NCBI GenBank assembly: GCA_900320505.1
Contig: ONSL01000008.1
Span: forward strand, 1 to 33,289
Origin: an uncultured Eubacteriales bacterium
GTDB lineage: Bacteria > Bacillota_I > Bacilli_A > RF39 > UBA660
Direction: 5' to 3'
DNA: 33,289 nt
The position numbers and the translations under genes are program-made. Shown in pieces: positions 7,420 through 17,319 of the stretch. Within the stretch, counting starts at the first letter, position 1; every line of letters begins with the position of its first letter. Under the pieces are notes generated by a model. The model had not been told where the DNA came from. It saw nothing but the letters and a program-made list of their open reading frames with translations, and did no database searches.

Positions 7420-10400
7420 TAATAAAGTAAAAAAGTGGGTTGGAATATTTTTACTAGCCATTGTGATGATTTTTGGATTTACATTAGTTGATGTAAATTT
7501 TAGTAGTGATAACAATGTATATGCTGCCCAGGGTTGTGGTACATTAAGACACAAACAAGGAAATAAATGCGTTGATGGTGCAAATACTATTTGCAAGGGT
7601 AAAGGAAAAAATAGAAGCTGCTCGTGTATGAAAGGATATGGTAAACCAAATAGCAGTGATCCTAATTGCACCCAAGTATGTGGTTCAGATGAAGATACAA
7701 AAGGAAATTATTGTAAAAAGAAGAAAACTACTAGTGGTAGCAATAGTAATGGAAACAGTGGAAGTACTGGCAACAATAGCAATGGAAATGGTGGAAGTTC
7801 AAGTGAACCTACTACAAATGGAAATACAACGATGGACTCTACTAGAGATACAACTATTCAAAAAGACACAAAAGAGAAGAAGGTTAATCTAGCTAACGGT
7901 AAGACTTTTACATATAGTTTTTCTAATAAGGATGATCCAACTAGTGGTGGTCTTATAACTAGAATTTCGTCTCGCAAAGGTGTTGATGGAGTTGGTTTTA
8001 CTATAAAACTAGTTTCAACTGAGCTTTGGGGAGATTATTTAACACGAGCAGCCAATGAATCAGATTATGCTGCAAATCTTGTTGCTGCAAGTGGTGATGG
8101 ATATATTGTTACTTCAAATTGGACAAGTAATTCATATTCTATATCTGATGATATTGCTGGTCAATTTGAAAATGGATATGTCGTTGTTATTTATCCATCT
8201 GCTTCTGATGCAATTCAAGAACTTTACACATCTAAAACTGGTAAAACAAAAAGTAGAATCCGTGTAGTTGATGATAGTGATCCTAAAACTACATATACTT
8301 TTAAATATACATCGTTTGTTGCTTCTGGTTCTTTACGTGTTGAAAGTAAACTTTCTGATGATGTTAGTGGAAATGTTAAGAGCTTATCTTATGATTATGC
8401 TGTTTGCAAATGGGCTAGAGATAAGATAGCTGAACATCAATCTGATGCTAATTATGCTAGCTTTGTTAAATCTGTTCAGAATAGTATGGAACCATGCCTA
8501 AATGAATATGTAAAATATAATTTATCTAAATCAACTTTGAAAACTTTAAAAGGCAAATTAGAAGAACTTGAAAAAGTTTATGACGATTATGTTGAACAAT
8601 TAACAAAAACAGATGGCTTTAATATATTTAGTGATAAGCTTCCAGATATTGATACAACAAAATGGATCAAAGTAAGCAGTACCAAACTATCTGATAACAA
8701 TTATAAATCTGAATCTGGAAGTTCTTTGAATACTTCTGGAAGAACTGATATGCTTACTTGTGATGCAAAACTTACTAATGAAAAAACTTATAAATATTTA
8801 TACTATGAAGTAGAGACACCTTATAAAGCTAATATGTATAACTTTAGCTTAAATCCTGCCAAGAGGACAGAACAAACAGTTTGTACAACAAAGTGCCGTG
8901 AACAGTTATATATTGCAATGGATCCACCAACTGCTGTATATCCTGGAGACTGCTTTACTTATAGAGTTGAAATTAAGAGTACAAGCACTTGTATTGTAAA
9001 ACCAGATTTTGATAAGTTCCCTAAGTTCCCAAATTATGAGCCTTGTGATATGGAACCTTACTGTGCTGGTAACTCAACTCCATTTATCCATCAAGCTGGT
9101 CCTAGTGCTGATTTTGATAGTTGTGTTTCAAAGTGTGATGGTGGAGAATATACAACTTCTTGTGTTAATAAGTGTTATAATAGTGTATACGAAAATTTAG
9201 ATAATAGTGATGCTACAACTGAAAAAACAAGTAATGATGAAGATACTGAAATAGAAGTTAATGAAAATAATACATTGAGTTACAGTAATAAAGACAGTGT
9301 ATTAAACAGTGTTGTAAAACTTGCAAATGAAGAAGATACTGTTGATACTTGTCCTACACTTACTGATACTATAAAGAAAAATGGTCCAACAAAGGAATAT
9401 GTAAAGAAAGTATATTCATATATAAACAATAACAGGAGTGCACTTGGCAAATACACAAAGAATAGTAATGGAAAGATTTTATTTAAGGGTACTGATGATT
9501 GTGATCCTTGGACTCAATATGGAAACTGGTATTTTAGTTCAATGGAGGAATCAGCAAGAACTATTTGTAACGATTCACATATAATGAGAAATTATTCGAA
9601 AGGTACTGTAACTGGTGCTAGTGACAGTAGTAGCATATGTGGAGTAAAAGCTGATAGCTTATCAGACATAAATGGTTGTACTGCAAGAAATGGCTGTTAT
9701 AAAGGAGCTACATATGATTCTAATTTTGATGAACCAGCATGTGTAGAGTACGAAGATGGTGATTGTGTAGATTATTCTAATAAGGGTACAACAAGTTTAG
9801 GTACTTATTATCCTGATTCTGATGGATTTAAGAGAAATCAACATTGTGAAGAAAAATGTGTATGGAAGAAAAAGAGTGGTTCTAGAACATGTACATTTAG
9901 TGATTGGAATGAGGCAGAAAAGGCTTATACTGAAGATGTTGGTGAGTTTGTTGCCTCAATTAAGGAATGTTTAAATGCAGCCAGCAAATGTAAAGATGAA
10001 TCCGTAACATATATTATGTCTGCAAATGATGATATTGAGAAAGAAAAGACTAAGCAAACTTGTGATACATCAAATTATCAAAGCAATGATTTATGTAGAA
10101 AATTTCCAAGTGATAAGGGTCAGGAACAAAGTAAACTTACTTATGTAGATGTTACTGATACTGATTCAACTAAATGGGTAACTGGTGGTAATAAATATCC
10201 TTCAGTTGTTGAATTAAATGCTGGCTCTTGTGCTAATCAAATTAAAGATAAAAATTATGATTGGACTGGTACACCTACACTTACACTAGAAACAAAATAT
10301 CATTCAATTATTACATTCCCAGGTGCTTGGATTGGTAATAAGCATGGTGATGTTGTTTATGATAATTCTAAAATAGAAGAAAAATGGTATCAAAAGGTTA

Positions 10401-11488
10401 CTGGTAAGTATTGTACTCCATTAACTGCTGAACCAGTAAACACTGATTACTGGACTAAATATCAACTTGCTAGATATGGATGTACAGATGGTGTTAAAGA
10501 AATAAAGAATACAACAAATTATGTTTATAATATTTTAAGCGATATTAAAAACTTTGGTAACTTTGAGTGGACATTTAATACTGGATGCTTCTATGGTGTA
10601 AATAAAAACGCTAATGTTGTTGTTCCAAGTGATTATACTTGTCCTTCACCTTCGCCTTGTAAACCTGGTGAGGCTTGTCCTCCTACTACTTGTGTAGGTA
10701 ATAAATGCGATTCTACTAAAAATTGTAATGGTTCAACAACTACTCCTGAGTGTGATACATCATATGGTAACTTTGATGTAAGATCTAATGCTAATAGTGA
10801 TATGTTCCCATCAAAGACAAGTAATACTGGTAAGGGTGGAACTGTTTCAACAAGTACTAAAACATATAAATCTGGCAATAAGGTTAAAGCAGAGAAGATA
10901 GCTGATAATGATACTATTTCTTCTGCTTCAACTACTATTGGACGTACTCCTGGTTTTAACTGGACAGTAAATGCTTCTAATTTATCTGTTGCTGGTTATC
11001 CAGTTACGCCAACACTTTTAATTCAAAAGGTTCAAGATCCACAATATAATGCGTATAGTAATGATGAATTAGATTATGAATTTTATATATCTAAAAATAA
11101 TATTAAGAATATACGTGATTTAAAAGGAAACGATGCTAAATTTAATAATTTTGGTAATAGTAAATATAAAGATAATTATGATACTACTTTGGATAATCAT
11201 GAATATAGAAAAATCTATGCAGATGCAGGTTATAAAGATAGTGATATTCCAACAGTAACATTTTATTATAGTGGCTTTATAAGAGATACTGCTTTCGTTA
11301 GTGCTTCTAGTGATGATGGAAAATATACTAGTAAGTATGCAAGTGAGCAGTCACGTAAGTGCAATAATATGAAGGGTAGTGCTGTTGGTGCTTCTGGTGG
11401 ATGTGATGATTTAACTGCTTATTATAGTACTGATGGTAATCAACTTAAAAATTTCATTGATGGCGCTGCAGCTGATTTAACAAAATAA
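7412..11488 (+). CDS. Giant secreted cysteine-rich protein of the Tad-like operon (unknown function)
   Basis: About 1358 aa. The ATG at 7412 (MSNNKVKK) is preferred because AAGGAG ends at 7402, 9 nt away; the ATG at 7403 abuts the ribosome site. Residues ~8-38 form a signal peptide with likely cleavage after VYA. A Cys-knot or EGF-like stretch follows (roughly eight cysteines in 65 residues), then a Ser/Gly/Asn linker, then a long region with no domain I recognise. By hand I count about 49 cysteines, very high for a secreted Gram-positive protein. Clusters include CVSKCDGGEYTTSCVNKC and CPSPSPCKPGEACPPTTC. There is no C-terminal sorting signal or membrane anchor (it ends AAADLTK). It may be the pilus tip, an adhesin or a secreted substrate of the machine. 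Disulfide stabilisation is inferred. Confidence 0.7.
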   Translation: MSNNKVKKWVGIFLLAIVMIFGFTLVDVNFSSDNNVYAAQGCGTLRHKQGNKCVDGANTICKGKGKNRSCSCMKGYGKPNSSDPNCTQVCGSDEDTKGNYCKKKKTTSGSNSNGNSGSTGNNSNGNGGSSSEPTTNGNTTMDSTRDTTIQKDTKEKKVNLANGKTFTYSFSNKDDPTSGGLITRISSRKGVDGVGFTIKLVSTELWGDYLTRAANESDYAANLVAASGDGYIVTSNWTSNSYSISDDIAGQFENGYVVVIYPSASDAIQELYTSKTGKTKSRIRVVDDSDPKTTYTFKYTSFVASGSLRVESKLSDDVSGNVKSLSYDYAVCKWARDKIAEHQSDANYASFVKSVQNSMEPCLNEYVKYNLSKSTLKTLKGKLEELEKVYDDYVEQLTKTDGFNIFSDKLPDIDTTKWIKVSSTKLSDNNYKSESGSSLNTSGRTDMLTCDAKLTNEKTYKYLYYEVETPYKANMYNFSLNPAKRTEQTVCTTKCREQLYIAMDPPTAVYPGDCFTYRVEIKSTSTCIVKPDFDKFPKFPNYEPCDMEPYCAGNSTPFIHQAGPSADFDSCVSKCDGGEYTTSCVNKCYNSVYENLDNSDATTEKTSNDEDTEIEVNENNTLSYSNKDSVLNSVVKLANEEDTVDTCPTLTDTIKKNGPTKEYVKKVYSYINNNRSALGKYTKNSNGKILFKGTDDCDPWTQYGNWYFSSMEESARTICNDSHIMRNYSKGTVTGASDSSSICGVKADSLSDINGCTARNGCYKGATYDSNFDEPACVEYEDGDCVDYSNKGTTSLGTYYPDSDGFKRNQHCEEKCVWKKKSGSRTCTFSDWNEAEKAYTEDVGEFVASIKECLNAASKCKDESVTYIMSANDDIEKEKTKQTCDTSNYQSNDLCRKFPSDKGQEQSKLTYVDVTDTDSTKWVTGGNKYPSVVELNAGSCANQIKDKNYDWTGTPTLTLETKYHSIITFPGAWIGNKHGDVVYDNSKIEEKWYQKVTGKYCTPLTAEPVNTDYWTKYQLARYGCTDGVKEIKNTTNYVYNILSDIKNFGNFEWTFNTGCFYGVNKNANVVVPSDYTCPSPSPCKPGEACPPTTCVGNKCDSTKNCNGSTTTPECDTSYGNFDVRSNANSDMFPSKTSNTGKGGTVSTSTKTYKSGNKVKAEKIADNDTISSASTTIGRTPGFNWTVNASNLSVAGYPVTPTLLIQKVQDPQYNAYSNDELDYEFYISKNNIKNIRDLKGNDAKFNNFGNSKYKDNYDTTLDNHEYRKIYADAGYKDSDIPTVTFYYSGFIRDTAFVSASSDDGKYTSKYASEQSRKCNNMKGSAVGASGGCDDLTAYYSTDGNQLKNFIDGAAADLTK

Positions 11489-11510
11489 TAGTTAAGGAGT
11501 GTGATATATA

Positions 11511-12026
11511 GTGAATAAGGCATTTTTAACGGTTGGTATTATTTTAATGGCAATTTTAGGTTTCTATTCTATTAGTGTCATAAGTGGTCAACAAACTGGT
11601 GCAGAACTTGATTATTATCTTTTGAAAGAAACTACGGAAGCTTCAATGAATGATGCAATTGATCCTGCTTATTTTAGGCAGACTGGTCTTATTCGTATGG
11701 ATAAGGAAAAATTTGCTGAAAGTTTTGTAAAACGTTTTGCTACTAATGTTGAAGGAACTCGTGATTATGATATTAAGATTTATGATTTAAATGAGACTCC
11801 TCCTAGAGTAAGTATAAGAGTTATTTCTCCAAAAAAGACTGCTGTTGTTAGGGGATTGAATGGTAATGGACAGAATACTGTTGATATAACTACTTCTGCT
11901 GATATGTTAGTTGAAACAAAAAACAAGTCTAATATAGCTGCTACTAATAAGAGCAGAAAGTTTATAAGAGATTTAAATATTACTAGTTATAACGGACTTA
12001 GTAATAATGCAAAGGCTAAAAAATAG
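11511..12026 (+). CDS. Small pilin-like membrane protein (DUF5411-like)
   Basis: 171 aa starting with GTG; AAGGAG lies 11 nt upstream, and no better ATG precedes the hydrophobic segment. One N-terminal helix (residues ~5-25) is followed by ISGQQTGAELDYYLLKETTEASMNDAID and a mixed alpha/beta domain. This layout recalls the DUF5411 family, which I associate from memory with Firmicute Tad-like clusters; it also resembles TadE/F pseudopilins. It lies 10 nt ahead of cpaB. It is probably a minor pilin or assembly factor; moderate confidence in the fold, low in the precise role. Confidence 0.6.
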   Translation: MNKAFLTVGIILMAILGFYSISVISGQQTGAELDYYLLKETTEASMNDAIDPAYFRQTGLIRMDKEKFAESFVKRFATNVEGTRDYDIKIYDLNETPPRVSIRVISPKKTAVVRGLNGNGQNTVDITTSADMLVETKNKSNIAATNKSRKFIRDLNITSYNGLSNNAKAKK

Positions 12027-12036
12027 GAGGATATAA

Positions 12037-12843
12037 ATGAATAATATAACGGTTGGCTTAAAGAAATTTTTAACTAATAAAAATACAGTTACTGTACTTG
12101 GTGTAATACTTGCAATACTTGTACTTTATATTGGCTATAATTGGAGAGTTAAACAAGCTACTAATCCAATTACTGTGCCTTATGCATTACAAACTATTAA
12201 AGCTGGTACACAGATAACTGAAGATATGGTTGGTGAAACTCAGGTTCCGCCTTCTATGATAAAAGGTGAAATTTATAGATCTAAACAAAGTGTAATAGAT
12301 AAGTATGCTTATTCTGATTCTGTTATACCTGAAGGTAGTTTATTTTATAAAAGATCAGTTGTTTCTAAAGAACAACTCCCTGATAGTATAATTCTTGATT
12401 ATCCTAAGGGATATGTTCTATATTATATGTCTGTTGATATGACAACTACGTATAGTAACTCTATATATCCTGGTAATTATATTGACTTATATTTTAAAGC
12501 TACTTATGGATCTGCTGATGAAAATGATCCTAATAATGGTAAAGTTATGGTTGGTAAGTTACTTGAAAATGTTAAAGTACTTGCTGTTCGTGATAGTGCT
12601 GGTAAAAACGTATTTGCTGATATGGACGAACCAGGTACACCATCACAATTAATATTTGCTGTTCCAGAAGAGTATTACATTTTATTAAAGAAAGCTGGAT
12701 ATTTAAGAAACTATAGTACTGAACTTTCTCCAGTTCCTACTGCTGAAGGTCAAAAGAATAATCCTGGTGATCTTAAACTTTCTAGTAAAGATATTAAAGA
12801 TTTCATTAATAATGTTACATACTGGACAGATTCAATGGAATAA
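12037..12843 (+). CDS. cpaB: CpaB/RcpC-like pilus assembly protein (SAF domain)
   Basis: 268 aa with one N-terminal membrane helix (residues ~18-37) followed by a SAF domain (about residues 45-115: VPYALQTIKAGTQITEDMV..., ending ..IPEGSLFYKRSVV). A C-terminal domain of the RcpC/CpaB type follows, with YVLYYMSVDM and YPGNYIDLYF. In Tad systems CpaB/RcpC spans the envelope and in diderms contacts the secretin; here, with no outer membrane expected, it may organise the pilus passage through the wall. GGAGGA precedes the ATG. Its place directly before the CpaF ATPase supports the assignment. Confidence 0.8.
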   Translation: MNNITVGLKKFLTNKNTVTVLGVILAILVLYIGYNWRVKQATNPITVPYALQTIKAGTQITEDMVGETQVPPSMIKGEIYRSKQSVIDKYAYSDSVIPEGSLFYKRSVVSKEQLPDSIILDYPKGYVLYYMSVDMTTTYSNSIYPGNYIDLYFKATYGSADENDPNNGKVMVGKLLENVKVLAVRDSAGKNVFADMDEPGTPSQLIFAVPEEYYILLKKAGYLRNYSTELSPVPTAEGQKNNPGDLKLSSKDIKDFINNVTYWTDSME

Positions 12844-12880
12844 AAAAGATAAAAGAATAAAAAGAGTGGATGTGAGTTAA

Positions 12881-14392
12881 ATGAACGAGAATATATTTGA
12901 TAAGCTTGATTTTGGCCCTTTAAGGCCATTACTTGATAATGATGATATAACAGATATCTCATATTGTAATGGTGGACAAATCTGGATTCGTTCTTTAACT
13001 CAAGGTTCCATTCGTGTTGAAGTTCCAGGTTGTACTCCAGAGTTTATGGAAAAACTTGCTTTCCAGTGCTCTAATGTTATGGGTACAACTTTTAATAATG
13101 CTAAACCTTTTCTTGATGCTGAAAGTAGTGAGTTACGTCTTAACTTTGTTCATCCATCTATTGCTACAAATGGTATTGCATGTGTTATTCGTAAAACTCC
13201 TGCTAAAATCAGATTAAAGAAAGAAAAATTATTACAAGAAGATTATTTTACTGCAGATATTCATGATTTACTTATGAAATGTGTTGAAGGACACTGTAAC
13301 ATTATAGTTTCCGGAGAAACTGGTTCTGGTAAAACTGAGTTTGTTAAGTATCTTGCAAGTCATATTAAAGAAACTGAAAAGATAATAACTATTGAGGATA
13401 CTCTAGAACTTCATCTTGATAAGATATTTCCAACAAGAGATATTGTTGCAATGAAGACAAATAATGTTGCTTCTTACACAGATGTTCTTGTTACTTGTAT
13501 GAGACAGAATCCAAAGTGGATTTTACTTTCAGAAGTTCGTTCTGCTGAAGCAGTTACTGCTGTTCGTAACTCTATTTCTTCTGGACACAATATTTTGTCA
13601 ACAATTCATGCTGATAAAGCTAGTGCAATTCCTTATCGTCTTTATTCATTACTTGAGACAGATATTGATGTTGATCAGTTCTTAACGACTATTTATCGTT
13701 ATGTACAGATTGGTGTTCATATTAAGGCATATTATTCAAAAAAGTATGGTAAATTTCATCGTGAGGTTGATGAGGTTGTAGAATTTTATGTTGACGATGA
13801 TAATAAACCTGTTTGTCATACACTTTATAGAAAGTTATATGACATGGAACCTATTATGTCACGTCCATCTAAACACTTAATTGAATATCTTGAAAATCAG
13901 AATCTTAATATTGACGATATTCTTTCACATTTACCTGAAAGGGATGTTGAAGAGGTTATTGAAGAAAATGAGAAGAAGATTCATGCTGATTTGGAAGAAA
14001 AACCTGCTCCTGTTAATAAGAGTAGTGTAAATGCTATTGATGCTGCTTTAAATACTGATTTAACTAATCAGGTAGAAAAGCCAACTTCTGTTGTTTCAGT
14101 TGATGCTAGTGGAAATATTAGTTCTACTACAAAACAAGAGGAAGCTCCTCTTTCTCCTAATGTTGAAGTGAGCAATACTAATAATGTCAGTTCTTCTAAT
14201 ACTTCATCAATTCCTGCACCTGGTGCGATTGGAGTTGATGTTAGTAGTGGAAATCCAGTATTTCCAACAAGCAATAATTCAACAGAAATTGTTAATAACT
14301 CTAGTCCAGTTTCCACAACATCTGTTCAAAACATTCCAGGAAGTGTTCCTGTATCAAGTAGTGCAGCACCTGCTGCAGCAAGTGGGGAGTGA
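12881..14392 (+). CDS. cpaF: CpaF/TadA-family pilus assembly ATPase with long low-complexity tail
   Basis: Hexameric secretion ATPase that powers pilin polymerisation. An N-terminal domain (DFGPLRPLLDNDDITDIS) precedes the RecA-like core: Walker A GETGSGKTE with Lys151, the Asp-box-like TIEDTLELHL, a Walker B-like region WILLSEVR, and the His-box STIHADKASA. These are standard VirB11/CpaF features. Residues ~365-503 are unusual: a Ser/Thr/Pro/Val/Asn-rich, probably disordered tail (KPAPVNKSS..., ending SSSAAPAAASGE) not present in typical CpaF. The start MNENIFDKL has only a weak GGATGTGAG ribosome site. TadB starts 9 nt after its stop codon. Confidence 0.93.
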   Translation: MNENIFDKLDFGPLRPLLDNDDITDISYCNGGQIWIRSLTQGSIRVEVPGCTPEFMEKLAFQCSNVMGTTFNNAKPFLDAESSELRLNFVHPSIATNGIACVIRKTPAKIRLKKEKLLQEDYFTADIHDLLMKCVEGHCNIIVSGETGSGKTEFVKYLASHIKETEKIITIEDTLELHLDKIFPTRDIVAMKTNNVASYTDVLVTCMRQNPKWILLSEVRSAEAVTAVRNSISSGHNILSTIHADKASAIPYRLYSLLETDIDVDQFLTTIYRYVQIGVHIKAYYSKKYGKFHREVDEVVEFYVDDDNKPVCHTLYRKLYDMEPIMSRPSKHLIEYLENQNLNIDDILSHLPERDVEEVIEENEKKIHADLEEKPAPVNKSSVNAIDAALNTDLTNQVEKPTSVVSVDASGNISSTTKQEEAPLSPNVEVSNTNNVSSSNTSSIPAPGAIGVDVSSGNPVFPTSNNSTEIVNNSSPVSTTSVQNIPGSVPVSSSAAPAAASGE

Positions 14393-14401
14393 TAATCTAA
14401 T

Positions 14402-15295
14402 ATGGAATTATTTATTTTAATTGCTATTGCACTTTTTGTAATGATGTATCGTGGTTATAGTGGTAAGAACGCAACTAGGTTTATTAATGATCAGGTAACT
14501 ACTTTATATGATAAGTTTGCTCCTTATTCTTTTAAAAAGGTTAGGGAAAAGACTAAACAATTAGGTAGAGAATATACCCCACGTCAATATATCATACAAT
14601 GTGCTTTAATTGGTGGTGGTGCTGGTCTTATTGCTTACCTATATTTTTATAATATTTTTACTGCTATTTTGTATGTTGCTTTAGGTATTGCACTTGTTCC
14701 ATATCTTGCATTCTTAAGATGTAAAAGAATTTATAGTGAATTTATTTTTGAACAGATTCAGGTTTATACATCTAATACTATTATGGAGTTTGCTACTCGT
14801 CAGTCTTTTGTAAAAAGTTTGGAAGGTGTTAGAGAATCTGGACTTCTAGAAGATCCAGTTGCAGGTGATGTTGATCGTATGATAGAGCTTGCATATAAGA
14901 ATGGTTCTATTGACGAATCAATTGAGTATTTTAATAAGCTTTATCCATATTACATTGTTAAGAATATGCATCAACTTTTCTTACAGATTACTAAAGAGGG
15001 TGCTAGAAACTCTGCTGATTCTCTTGAGCAAATGCAGACTGATATAGATACTCTTGTTGAGGGTGTTTACAGAGATAGAATTGATAGAGCTAACTTCCAT
15101 AAGAGGTTCTTACAATTTGGTGTTATGCTTTATGTACTTGTTCTTTTAGTTCAGTACTTACTTGGTAAAGAGAGTTATATACTTCTTCTTCAGAAATGGT
15201 ATATAAAAGGTCTTCTTCATGGTATACTTTTATTAAATAGTTATTTTCTCATTAAAGGAGAAAAATATTATAACGAGAATGTAGGTGCTGAATAA
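14402..15295 (+). CDS. tadB: TadB-like pilus platform membrane protein
   Basis: 297 aa, T2SS-F/GspF-type inner-membrane platform protein. There is a helix at residues 3-18, a pair near 62-105, a cytoplasmic T2SSF-like region (QIQVYTSNTIMEFATRQSFVKSLEG...), and C-terminal helices near 238-256 and 265-285. In Tad systems TadB and TadC form the platform that the ATPase drives. It overlaps tadC by one base (TAATG). The order CpaF-TadB-TadC is the classical one. Confidence 0.85.
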   Translation: MELFILIAIALFVMMYRGYSGKNATRFINDQVTTLYDKFAPYSFKKVREKTKQLGREYTPRQYIIQCALIGGGAGLIAYLYFYNIFTAILYVALGIALVPYLAFLRCKRIYSEFIFEQIQVYTSNTIMEFATRQSFVKSLEGVRESGLLEDPVAGDVDRMIELAYKNGSIDESIEYFNKLYPYYIVKNMHQLFLQITKEGARNSADSLEQMQTDIDTLVEGVYRDRIDRANFHKRFLQFGVMLYVLVLLVQYLLGKESYILLLQKWYIKGLLHGILLLNSYFLIKGEKYYNENVGAE

Positions 15296-16083
15296 TGGAA
15301 GTTCTTATATTTGGTGGTATTATATTATTTGTTCTTATTTATAATAAGACTATAGATACTAAAAAGTTTGCTAAAGATAATTCTAAACTTTTTAATTTAC
15401 TAAGGGAAGATGACTATGATTTCTTAGTGCATATGAGGTATGGTGAAAAAGCTGATCCTGATGTTTTATTTGAACAAAGAATACGTAACGGACTTTTAGT
15501 TGCTGCAGTTATTTTAGTACTTTTTATGTCAACTGTTAGTTTACTTAATATTGTTGTTTGTATTGTTGTTGGATATCTTGTATTTAAATCTAATTATATG
15601 AATTTAAAGAAATATTATAATGCACATTTACATCAAATTGATTTACTTTTACCTTATTATTTAAAAGGTCTAGAAATTTTGATTCAACATTATACAGTTC
15701 CAGTTGCTCTTGCTAGATCTATAGATGATGCTCCAGACGTTTTTAAACCTGGTCTACGTAAGATGATTGATGAAATCAATGCTGGTGATTCTACAGTTGA
15801 TCCTTATATGGAATTTGCTAAAGATTATCCAGTTAGAGATTCAATGCGTATGATGAGACTTTTGTACAGACTTGGAATTGGTTCACAGGAAAGAAAACAA
15901 GAAAGACTTATGATGTTTTCAAGAAGTGTTTCAAGTCTTCAGAATAAAGCAAGAGAGGTTAAATATAAAGAAAGACTAGAGCATATGGAGAATCAAACTA
16001 TGACAATGCTTATTTGTACAGGTATTGGCGTTATGCTTATACTTTTAATTGCAATGATGGGTATGTTCTCAACTTCGTTCTAA
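15295..16083 (+). CDS. tadC: TadC-like pilus platform membrane protein
   Basis: 262 aa, partner of TadB. Hydrophobic segments lie at residues 2-15, ~66-103 (two helices) and 238-258. The cytoplasmic T2SSF-type section includes LLLPYYLKGLEILIQHYTVPVALARS and SMRMMRLLYRLGIGSQERKQER. Its start codon overlaps the tadB stop, indicating translational coupling. It is the last gene of the long operon; a strong hairpin follows 15 nt later. Confidence 0.82.
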   Translation: MEVLIFGGIILFVLIYNKTIDTKKFAKDNSKLFNLLREDDYDFLVHMRYGEKADPDVLFEQRIRNGLLVAAVILVLFMSTVSLLNIVVCIVVGYLVFKSNYMNLKKYYNAHLHQIDLLLPYYLKGLEILIQHYTVPVALARSIDDAPDVFKPGLRKMIDEINAGDSTVDPYMEFAKDYPVRDSMRMMRLLYRLGIGSQERKQERLMMFSRSVSSLQNKAREVKYKERLEHMENQTMTMLICTGIGVMLILLIAMMGMFSTSF

Positions 16084-16097
16084 TATATATTTATTGT

Positions 16098-16125
16098 AAA
16101 AGTGGATTTTATCCACTTTTATTTT
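16098..16125 (+). terminator. Terminator of the main Tad-like operon
   Basis: Perfect 10-bp arms AAAAGTGGAT (16098-16107) and ATCCACTTTT (16111-16120), loop TTT, followed by ATTTTATT. The A-rich 5' arm means it could also act on the opposite strand. Confidence 0.85.
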
Positions 16126-16145
16126 ATTAATTGTGTGGTGATTTT

Positions 16146-17264
16146 ATGGAAGATAGAAAATCAAATTTTGAATTATTAAGAATTTTTTGTATGTTTATGA
16201 TAGTGCTTTATCATGTTATTTTGCATGGGCATGTTCTTGAAAATAGCCAGTCTCATATTCTAAGTTTTGCTTGTATTGTTATAGTTTCTTTAATTATTAT
16301 GCATGCTAATATTTTTTTTATTTTAACTGGATATTTTCAGTGCAGGCTAAAATTCAATTTAAAGAAAATAATTCATTTTACAATCGAAGTTTTATTTTAT
16401 AATTTATTGGTAATAATTTTATTTTCTATTTTCCATATAGAGGATTTTAGTTTTGAAAATTTCTTAAAACATTTATTTTTGCTTGATAATTCTAAAAATT
16501 TATGGTTTGTAAAGATATATTTCTGTTTATATGTTTTTTCTCCTTTTATTAATTATTTGATTAAATCTTTGACAAGAAAAAAACATAAATTTTTGATTAT
16601 AATTTCAGTTATTATTTTGTGTTTAATTCCATATTTAACTGGTAATAATGGAATTATTAAAAATGATGGTTTTACTTTATATAATGCTTTTGTTTTGTAT
16701 ATAATAGGTGCTTATATTAGGATGTATCCTTTAGAAAATACTGGTTTAGACAATTATAGAAAAAAGATGTTTTTAAACTATTTATTATTTGCTTTTGTTA
16801 ACTTATTAGTTTATAGTTTTTCTTCCTATTATTCTTTAAATTACAAGAATATTTTTAGTAGTATTTTATTTAATTTTGCTAAAGAGTCTTTTTTCTATCA
16901 AAATCCTTTAATTATAATGCAGTCTATTTATTTCTTCTTATTTTTTAAATGTATAAATTTGACAAGTAAATTTGTAAATTTTATTTCAAAATCAGTTTTT
17001 GCAGTATATTTGATTACTGATAATAGTTTAATGGAAAAATATCTTTATAAATGGCTTTTAATAGATAATGGTGTAATTGAATCTTTTAATTTTATTTTTT
17101 ATGTATTTTTAATTACTATCATTATTTTTGTTTATTGTATATTTATAGATTTAATTAGAAGATATCTTTTTAAATATATTTATGATAGTAATTTTTGCAA
17201 GAAGATTGATAATAAAATAAAAAAATATATTGCTATTCATAATTTTGATATTGATTATAGATAA
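16146..17264 (+). CDS. Acyltransferase-3 (AT3) family membrane O-acyltransferase
   Basis: 372 aa from the ATG at 16146, with GGTGAT 4-9 nt upstream; an in-frame TTG at 16131 would overlap that site. A polytopic protein with about ten membrane helices. The N-terminal KSNFELLRIFCMFMIVLYH contains the family R-x10-H pair (Arg12, His23), and the cytoplasm-proximal NLWFVKIYFCLYVFSPFIN is typical. AT3 enzymes move acetyl or succinyl groups onto surface polysaccharides or lipids. It follows the Tad operon terminator, so it is a separate unit; I see no strong promoter in the ~60-base gap. Confidence 0.8.
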   Translation: MEDRKSNFELLRIFCMFMIVLYHVILHGHVLENSQSHILSFACIVIVSLIIMHANIFFILTGYFQCRLKFNLKKIIHFTIEVLFYNLLVIILFSIFHIEDFSFENFLKHLFLLDNSKNLWFVKIYFCLYVFSPFINYLIKSLTRKKHKFLIIISVIILCLIPYLTGNNGIIKNDGFTLYNAFVLYIIGAYIRMYPLENTGLDNYRKKMFLNYLLFAFVNLLVYSFSSYYSLNYKNIFSSILFNFAKESFFYQNPLIIMQSIYFFLFFKCINLTSKFVNFISKSVFAVYLITDNSLMEKYLYKWLLIDNGVIESFNFIFYVFLITIIIFVYCIFIDLIRRYLFKYIYDSNFCKKIDNKIKKYIAIHNFDIDYR

Positions 17265-17319
17265 TATATTTATTTTGCTTTTGTTTTAATGTAAAATATA
17301 TTTAGTAGGTGATTTTAGT

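Noticed and set aside
10633-10878. 81-aa open frame on the minus strand within the giant Cys-rich gene
   Set aside because: Antisense shadow of the Pro/Cys-rich segment; no promoter or ribosome site.
10990-11040. PVTPT in the C-terminal part of the Cys-rich protein as a sortase motif
   Set aside because: It is ~160 residues from the end and is not followed by a hydrophobic helix and basic tail.
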